Shown here: one piece after another, positions 32,825 to 42,300 of the stretch
Numbering within the stretch: position 1 is the first letter of the stretch
Layout of the letters: each line of letters starts with the position of its first letter
Origin: Branchiostoma floridae
Lineage: Eukaryota > Chordata > Leptocardii > Amphioxiformes > Branchiostomatidae
Direction of reading: 5' to 3'
DNA: 64,000 nucleotides
Assembly: GCF_000003815.2 (NCBI RefSeq)
Contig: NC_049987.1
Coordinates: forward strand, 5,137,771-5,201,770
Notes under the pieces: generated by a model
Told to the model about the DNA's origin: nothing
Database searches by the model: none
The model's input: only the letters and a program-made list of their open reading frames with translations
Made by a program: the position numbers and the translations under genes

Positions 32825-33126
32825 AGTAGCCACTGAACAGCTGTCAGCCAATCAGAGTATTTACATGTACCTTAGTGTTGTTCTAAGGGACTAAATTTGT
32901 TATCTAGTCATTATTTTGCTTTAATTTCTAAGTCAACTCTGCTGAATCATACCATAGGTAGTGTGGCCTATCACAATAACAAAGCTCATTGTTCCCAACC
33001 ACATATAATGTATTTCATGAGATAATATTTCAAAAATCAGATAAAGGTTACCCCACAGATAAAGGTGAAGTAGTGTTAGCCTATCTTTTGTTCCTGACTA
33101 GATTTCCTAGGTTGTCAAATAGCAGG

Positions 33127-33359
33127 TTATGCAGTCAAGGAACCTGACGCTCTAAGAATGGGCTCCGTTTCTTGGAAATATTTCCGGAACCAGTCCACGT
33201 GTTCTCTCTTCTGCTGTAGGGTCAGGTAGGGGTTTTTGGAGAGCCCTGTTACGACCAGCTCCATGAAGTGCCTGATGGGTCCCTTCTCTGGGAAACCCTC
33301 TAGTAGATCCTCTAGGAACACGTGTTCATGGAAACCAACTGCTGCCTCTTCTTCCAGAC
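33127..33359 (-). CDS. MRPS31: MRPS31 exon 8 (C-terminus)
   Basis: Encodes [56 protein letters not shown] and ends SGSLTA. It aligns end to end with the mS31 C-terminus. Acceptor CTTTCAG/GT in phase 1. Confidence 0.95.
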
Positions 33360-36300
33360 CTGAAAGACAAAACAGTCAAGCTATGTAACTACATGCACCA
33401 AACATGGACAAAAAACCTAATATGCTTTATGCCACAAAATTGAAATTCTTCTTCTAGAATTTTTGAGAGAAAATAAATGAAGCAAGAGGGTAGATTGAAA
33501 ATGAAAAATATACCAACTATCCTGACAATCTGCCCTTTTCGACTTATAATGCTTTGTCAAACTTTGACAAAAAAATACTGCTACAGTCCCCCCAAAACAC
33601 TAGAAGGCAAAAACATATCCTCCCCTCAAAGAGCTTTACATGTACCAATCAAAAATCATGACCATAGCGTGTCCAGAACACGAGATAAAAAAAAAAAGAA
33701 GTTCCACTGTAGTACCATGATATGCCATAAGGGGGGCAAAAATCTAGTAATCATTTCAAGGTCTCATCAAGACCTACCCACATACGAAATATTAAAATGA
33801 TCCACCAAGGTCTGCTCCAGTTATTGACATTATAGACAGACACATACATGGACACGCACAATCAAAAACATGGCCTTCTTGAAAAATGTAGAGCCTAGGA
33901 AAACAAATGTTATGTTTCTTGTTTCCCTACCTAACCCTAATCTTTTTTTTGGGGTGGGCAGTGGAGTCACATATAGCTTCCAGTTAGAATTTTGATTCAG
34001 CCAGCTTCCTATTGAATTAAAAACACTGCTTGTCCTATCTAATGAAGGATAAATGTATCTATTATGCACAACATTCAAGTTAGTCAATTAAAGACACTTG
34101 GTGTCCTCATGCATTTCAGGTTACTTTGTTCAACTGTATTGTAGTATGTCACACTAGAGTTTTGGCCAGCCTAAATGAATTAACAAGAAAAGTTAATCCG
34201 AACATACCAACCCTAATTTTTTCAGAACTGAAAAACAAAACAAAACAAAAACATTTTTGTTCCTAGGTCTAATAAGCACTCCCTACCTTGGTCATTCTGG
34301 ATGGGAAAGGTCCACATCTTGCCTTCTTTAGTCCACTGTATCATCTCCTCAAACCCGTTACGAGGAGGACGGTCCACTTGTGTCTGCAGCTCTGCTTTCT
34401 GCTCCTCATCCCATAATGTAGGTGCTGTTAGAGGAGAGGAGGTTCATTTGTTCAGACCTTTAGGTTTCTCACCAGGATTTTTGTCACAGTGTAAGGGGCA
34501 CCCTAGCAAGCAGTTCATAGAGGATGGGAGTTCAAGGAGGCTGAAAGAAGACACCGACGGCATGTGGCCATCAGCAAACAAGCCCCTTGAATTGAACTCT
34601 GGATTTTATCGTAATAACGGCACTGAACTTTAATCCAACGCAACTTTAATCCAACACTTTTCAGAACCCATCTGTCAGTCAAAAACTAGCTCCGGTGTGC
34701 AAATTCTGTTGAGTGCTTTACAAAACCAGTAAGGTATACGACTTAAAACCTTGTAGGTTTGAGCTCACAAAGATCGCATGTTGCAGTGACAAGTTAATCA
34801 ATCTTCTGGTATGTTTTCATGCTGTTTATCAAGCCGTGGGAGGAGGGCAGCGACTGTAATTTCAAGCAACCCTACTCTTCGTCCTCACATTACACATTAA
34901 TCATCACAGTAAATATAGCGAAATATTAATAAACTGTCCATCCAACACAACCAACATGCCTTGAACAGTCCCTCTTTAAAGTACAGGACCAGGCTTTGTT
35001 ACACAAATTCAGTGGAAATCCGAACACGCGCCATTTTGAATCATATTTCAGCACGCCCCTTCACCCCTATTTTTGAAAATGATCACATCCAAAGGCCAGT
35101 AGGACGGATCTCACTGGCGATACCAACAGCCCCACATGGGGGACGTATTGTAGGGAGTTTGTACTGTGTTTTGCGAGTATATTTTTTGGGAACCATTCAC
35201 AAACAACGTATTTTGCCACCATTTGCTAACCAAACAACGGATGGAAAGTTTCATAGAACGTCATAACTGTGTAGTAGAACAGCAGAACGGATTTGCCGCT
35301 GGTTGATGCATTTTGGGGCCGTGTTTTGATCGCGGCTATCAGCAGTTTACCGACATGCCGATTTGCCAATTCAACCTTGAGTAAGTGCCTGCCGATTGAT
35401 ACAAATTTGTCGTTGTAAATATGAAATCCATAGATAAACAGCCTTGTTTAATATATTATTGTGTTGGATTAAAGTTCCACTGGGAATAGAATCCCAAAGG
35501 ACTTGCTATCAGTTACACTGTCTTTGAAATGTTATTTTCTCGTGACACAACAGAAAGTGGCAGACCAATGCATGTGTAGCAATGGCCGGGGAAACATAGT
35601 AAACAATGCACTAAACAGTTTCCAGAATGCGCTAAAGCCCGCTTGTTTATTCATGGTTCAGTTTGGAATTTGCTGGAATGTGTTGGATTAAAGTTCAGTG
35701 CCGTTAATTCCCAAGTCTTCCAATAAGTTTATGTATTTTGTATTCAATTTGCACATTTTTTTTGTATTCTAGTCTACATTGTCTTTGTCCTTGCGTAGTT
35801 GTTATAGTCTGCATAGACTGACAGACACTAGTAGTAGTAGTTGCAGTAGTAGCAAGCAGTGCAGGCATGAGCAGTGTAGGGGGGCTGGGGCATCCCCTTG
35901 AAAATTATAAGCAGGTGTGAACATTAAAGGGGGGTTGGGACATCATCTCCCTGAAAATCCTAATCCTCAGAAACACTATTTCCTGCATTTTTAGAGCCAA
36001 ATTTGATTAAATGAAGGCAACATATTTATTCTACCTTAAAAGTTTGTTACAAAACAACAGAAAAGGTTGAAACATATGTAGCGTAGAGGCCCAAATCAAA
36101 TCAAAGTATAGTAGATTCCAATCACAGTATAGGGGGTACAAATCACAGCATAGGGGATACAAAGCACAGAGTAGGGGCCAGGCAAGAACTCTGCCCTTAC
36201 AGGGTAGTAAAGAACTGTAACAAACATGAAGCACATGCAAAAATTGGAAATACTAAGTTTATAGCTAGAATGTGATTGTTTATGAACAGTTCCTTTAAAA

Positions 36301-39300
36301 TCATGCAAGTCGTGCCATTATTTGATCTGCCTGAAAGTGTGTAAGAAAAGTTACCATCAGGCTCCCAGCTGTTAACCTCCTCCTGCATGAAGATTCCCAG
36401 TCGTTTCCCCTCAAACAACGACCTGCAAACAGTAACGACAATGTCACAGTTTCTGTACTGCCTGAAATGAACTGGTGTGCTTCCTTGTATAGTTCGTGAG
36501 CAAATTTTTTCATATCATCTTTCCAAAGACGTTGGTAACAATTCTGGCTTTTAAGAGTACAATTAGGCCAAAAAAAATTCTGGGGTAAATTCCAGAATAA
36601 AACATGCTATATTCTTTTACCATCCACTTCAGTATGGTCCTTCCAAAGTATTGTTTCCATATATATATGTATGGTAATTCCTTTGATGTTATTTCAGTTG
36701 ACTTCATATTTTTTTTCCATTTTGATCCATTTCATACTTTATGAATATACTGTACCATTCTGTTGTACCGTTTTGCTGTATATTCCATTTCATTCCATTG
36801 CGATCCATTTCACAGCTTCTGTACACCCATGCAAATACCTCCCCTAACACATGTACACATACCTCCTCTCTTTCCTGAAGACTTGCTCTGATCTGGGCTG
36901 AGTTTGTCTCGTCTGCTGAAATTCCTGACGAAAGTTCTTCACCTCCGACCTAGAAACAAAACTGTACACTTAACCTCTAGTAATGGGTTAACCCAGGGTT
37001 GTAGCCAGCCTGAAATCATTTTCAGTCCCCTTGATTTTGAATGGGAATCCTATCGAGCACCGAAGGCTTGGCGTGACGTTGCACGTCATTTCTAGGGGGT
37101 CTGGGTCCCAGAAAATTTCTAAATCAAGACCCTCTGAAACACTATTTCCTGCATTTTGAGGTGCAAATTTTGCTTGTAGACTAAGCTGTTCAATGGCATC
37201 TATTTTGGTGAAGAAGAACACACGGGTTTCAGTTTTTTTAAGATCTTTACATATCAATTTTTGTCTGTCCCAGGGGACGGAATGGGGAAAACTTTTTTCA
37301 GTCCCCAGCTGCAAAATTCCTTCAAAGGACTGAAGGACAGGTGCTGGCTACAACCCTGGGTTAACCTAAGAACTGTTTTTTTTTAGACAAGGTTGGACAA
37401 CTTTTGAAAAATTCACTTGCCTTATAATGTAAATACAGAAAAAAATCTACTGGCTTAACCATTCTATGACAGGCTTGAAATTTAAATAACATATCATGAT
37501 GCAATGTTATATTCATATGACAGATTTGTAAGTCCTTCCCAAAAAAAGACATCATATAACCTTTCAAGAACATTCTGAAAGAAAAGGTCTATAAAAGGAC
37601 ATTTTGGAGAAGGTATCAAAAACAGGTTGCACTGTTATAAGACATTTCCTGCTCTACTGGCATGTTTATATTATATACTAAATACACACTACCAAACCAG
37701 GCTGTACAAAACACATACACTAAAAGCAGGACTCAAAATACTGGGGTTTTGTGCACCCAGGTGCACCCAATTATTTTCTGTGGGTGCATGAATTTCGAGT
37801 CCTGAAAAGTGATTAGCATTAGAGTGACCACTTACCTGTTCCCCCTGGTTGCATTCCTGTTGGTCTTCTGGCCTTGTACCACTCGTAATCCAGAAATCAG
37901 GTCCCTGGAACATATTCAGGAAGAAATGAATGACTCATATGTCATTGAGGAAATTTCATTTCGCTGCCTATCTTATATGAGAACAATTGCACTATGATCA
38001 TGATTTCAGCTATTTGTACTCACATACATACATGCCTTCGCTTGAGTTTCTCTGTGCATGAAAAACATGTGTAATACACACCTATAAAAAGTTCTTAAAT
38101 GGGGAAAATTTGCTGAATGGAAGGTGTGTTGAATTTTTTGCATTTTGCCGCTTGCAGCAGCAAAATGCCTTGTCGCCAGAGTAGTTGCCGTTGGAATGAA
38201 CGGACCTGTTCAATCCATGCCGAACATTTCTATACCTGTTAAAACAGGCATTTTATGTTCGCACTAGCACAGTGGGAAAGTTTGCGCATTGTAAACCAAT
38301 GCACCGGGTTCGATTCCAGGGAGGGAAATTTTTTTAACTGTCTTTTTTTTTTCTTTTTTACATCCATTAAAATACTAATTTTTACATCCATTGGAATACT
38401 AATTAACAATACTTTTGTATAGAACATTAAAACTCACCTTTGCACCTGTTCTACTTCTGCATTTTTTCGATGTTGGGATATTTGAATGAACGAACCGTGA
38501 GACGTGCATACTCTGCATATATGTCGTTCTAACTTTCCATAAAATGCCCATACAACATCTATATCACAGAATTACACAAGAACAAACTGATTTTCTCGAA
38601 AATAACTGCATACTGTATGACAAAAAGTTTCACTAAACATATTCATTTTCATATTTCTGGACATAAGTCATTTGCATATTTGTGAATCTCTCCATGTGCC
38701 CATATCAGGTTAGTTACTCTGTTCTATTTATATGACATTCTAATAACTAGAAAAAAAAGTTCGCAAACCTTGGCAAAATGCCGGCTTTTTAAAAGCACTT
38801 GTTTGGGTCATTGCCGGAAAAACAGGAGCGGTCGAACGGCATTTCCAAGAACCAATTATCAAATATGTGTGGCCTAGATAAGGAGATGGTATACCCCAGA
38901 CTGCTGTTGTCTGCAGACGTCTCTGCAGGCGTGGCTGCGGACTTCGCTGCGGACGTGGTGTCCTCATGTCTCCTGAGCTGCTGCAGGAGTGCAGACTCCA
39001 CCCTCTCCCCTCCCCCCAGACTGGAGGCCACGTCTTTAGCTGCTGCCACCAGTCGGGGATCCACCTCTCCATCACTGCTGCACACATCAACACAAATGTT
39101 ACCAATGTTAGCTGCAGCAGCAGTGCAGACTCTACCCTCTCCCCTCCCCCCAGACTGGAGGCCACGTCTTTAGCTGCTGCCACCAGTCGAGGGTCCACCT
39201 CTCCATCACTGCTGCACACATCAACACAAATGTTACCAATGTTAGCTGCAGCAGTGCAGACTCTACCCTCTCCCCTCCCCCCAGACTGGAGGCCACGTCT

Positions 39301-42300
39301 TTAGCTGCTGCCACCAGTCGGGGATCCACCTCTCCATCACTGCTGCACACATCAACACAAATGTTACCAATGTTAGCTGCTGCCACCAGTCGGGGATCCA
39401 CCTCTCCATCACTGCTGCACACATCAACACAAATGTTACCAATGTTAGCTGCAGCAGTGCAGACTCTTCCCTCTCCCCTCCCCCCAGACTGGAGGCCACG
39501 TCTTTAGCTGCTGCCACCAGTCGGGGGTCCACCTCTCCATCACTGCTGCACACATCAACACAAATGTTACTAATGTTAGCTGCAGCAGCAGTGCAGACTC
39601 TACCCTCTCCCCTCCCCCCAGACTGGAGGCCATGTCTTTAGCTGCTGCCACCAGTCGGGGGTCCACCTCAGCATCACTAGAGTGGGGATGAACACCAAAA
39701 GAAAAGGAGATGTTAGCAGGGTTCTCATCACAGTTTCTTCACAGTATAGGAGCATGATAGTTCAGCAAAGCTACATGGCAATCTGTGGAAGGGTGAGTCT
39801 TGTAGGGTTGTCCGTGGCGTTCTCCCCTTGAAGAATTTCGAATTTGTGACCCTCAAAAATACCTTTTTTTTTGCATTTTGAGAGCTAAATTTCATGAAAT
39901 AAAGCCAATTTTTTGTTACTTTCTTGGGCTTTGTTACAAAACAACAAACAAGCCCACAACTCGGGCTGAAACATGGCATATTGGCCCAAATCAAAGCATA
40001 GGGGATACAAATCACAGCGTAGGGGCCCTCTAATATACAGATAATCTTTACCAGACTAGTAGTAAGTAACTGTGAGAATGGATAAAATCATATTTTCTAG
40101 ATGATAGCCGTTATGGCCATTCCATAGGCGTCTATGGTAATGCCTCAAAATCATGCCTGACTGAGTGTGCACATTTGCGCATTCAAACTTATGGCTTTGT
40201 ACATAATTTTTGACTAGTGTAGGTGCACCAGTTAGCGTGGGTGCCATCTGGAAAGTAGTTTGCTCCGGCATCTATTATACACTATATGCAATCGTTTCTA
40301 GCTCTGACAATTATTATACACTATATACAGTCACTTCTCTGCTGTTCTGTCTGGAATCCTTGACCATCTTAGCATTTGGAATCGTCCAAATTTTGGACAA
40401 GGGCACTGATTGGTCTCTATAAACATGAGCGAATTAAGGAATGGGTTCCAGCGATTGTTCAAACTGGCGCCCTGATGCCCAAAACTCCCTCCGTCTGCTT
40501 GTGAGAGGCCTGTTGTCATCAAACTTGTGCTACATAGAATCCATTTCTTAATTTGCTCATTAACTGACATCAACACCAAACGAATGTGCAGGTCTCTAGT
40601 TGGGTAGCAGAAGCGACCATCAAGCAAACTAGCTACCCGCTGCGATGGCACCCAGGCTATGCACTAGTACAGGTGATCCGTCATATTTACGAGTCAGAAA
40701 AATAAGGAAACCATTCATGTATTATTATCTTAAAATGTTGAAGCTGACTATGGACAATCAAAGACTTAGGGTCCATCACAATTTTTCAAACCTTTAAAAA
40801 ATGTGTGTCAGGTCTTGTGATGATAAATATCTTGTGCTTCTTTTCGTGCAACCAATACACCTATTCTCGAAAATGAATTTCAAGCTCTGTGGGCATTTAA
40901 CTAATATAATATAACTAATATAATATTCACCTTGAATATTAAAACTACCTGTACATACCTGTCTGTTTTACTGCCACTGTCCTTCTTCAGTAAACATGCT
41001 GCAGTGTGGACACCTCGTCTGACACAAGACAACCTAGGCACAAATACACACGTTAGGCCACAGCAAGTAAATTTTATGGATGACACCAGCACGCGCAATA
41101 ATTTTTGCCTGATTTCAGAAGAAAATAAACATGAATTTTTTTGTCTGCAAGAATGGTCAACATGATGAAAAAGTACCAAATGTGTTATAGCCTAACAATT
41201 GTACTTGTAAAAGTGACACTTGCGTGGTACGCAGGACTGTAGTTGTAGAAATGGCACCAATATGGAAGCCATGACTGAGTGTTTTTTTTTTTCAATTTCA
41301 CCCAACTTTTTTTTTCTAACCCTATCGCACTATTTTTGCAGTCTGCAGAGGATGTCATCCATAAAATTTACTTGCTGTGCTTTATCAAATATACACATTA
41401 TTAAATATATACATCATTCAATACACACATCATAAAATACACACCTTATCAAATATACACAATGATATTATCGAATTCACACAATATCAAATACACACAT
41501 ATCAAATACTTGTACACACATTATCAAAACACAAAATCCAATACACAGTCGAGGTGGTTTACTGAGTTTGCAATACAAGTAAAAATTCAAACAAACAAAC
41601 AAACAAACAAACAGGCAAACATGCTTTTGTAAATCTCCAAGCAGATGTGAGGAAATGTTTTCCAAGATTAGAAAACACCCGAACATCTACTTAGAGATGA
41701 CCTTTTGTAAGTGCGTTTTGCAGCGGTTGTTTTCAAGGCTTGCTCAAGGCAAATATACAAAAGTAACGGTCTCCTCTGTCAGCACTGGAACACCAGTGCT
41801 GAAGTGGTCGTCAGCACTGGAAGTCCAGTGCTGAGCCGCCGTCAGCACTGGAAATCCAGTGCTGAGGCAGCTTCAGCACTGAATGTCCTCCTGTCAGCAC
41901 TGGAAATCCAGTGCTGAGGACGTTTCAGCACTGGAAATCCAGTGCTGAGGACGTTTCAGCACTGGAAATCCAGTGCTGAGGACGTTTCAGCTCTGGAAAT
42001 CCAGTGCTGACAAATATTCCGCACTGGAAACCGCTGAGTGCTGAAGCCGCCGACTCTAGTGACACGACTCAAGGCGGCATGAGCTGCTGTTTACAATTAT
42101 AACAAAATTAACCTGTCTAAAACGTCTTCAATCACGTTAGCAAGTATACAAAAGTAACGGGTTCCGCACTGGTGTTCCAGTGCTGAATCAATGGGTCGAA
42201 TCGGCCTCAGCACTGGTTTTCCAGTGCTGAAGAAACGTCAGCACTGGTTTTCCAGTGCTGAACGGCCTTGTTGCAGTGCTCGCCAGGAGCTGGAAGCCAT

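Larger units (their letters stand above)
30361..33126. other. NR2E1 3' UTR and the tail-to-tail spacer with MRPS31
   Basis: AATAAA at 31313, conserved in the duplicate near 56264, is a possible NR2E1 polyadenylation signal. The spacer is mostly transposon: the elements at 30425-30640, 30778-30942, 31430-31560 and 32323-32664, plus an MRPS31 exon fragment at 32744-32824, are listed separately. Confidence 0.5.

Noticed and set aside
38025-38056. Possible MRPS31 microexon (TQAKACMY) before GTGAGT
   Set aside because: Exons 3 and 4 join in consistent phase without it, and its acceptor differs between the two copies.
38255-38330. Functional tRNA gene
   Set aside because: Box A and B are present, but acceptor and anticodon stems do not pair; it is inside an insertion. 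SINE head.
41779-42044. CRISPR-like array (regular short palindromic repeats with spacers)
   Set aside because: Eukaryotic intron, spacers of only 7-8 nt and mostly identical, no cas genes.
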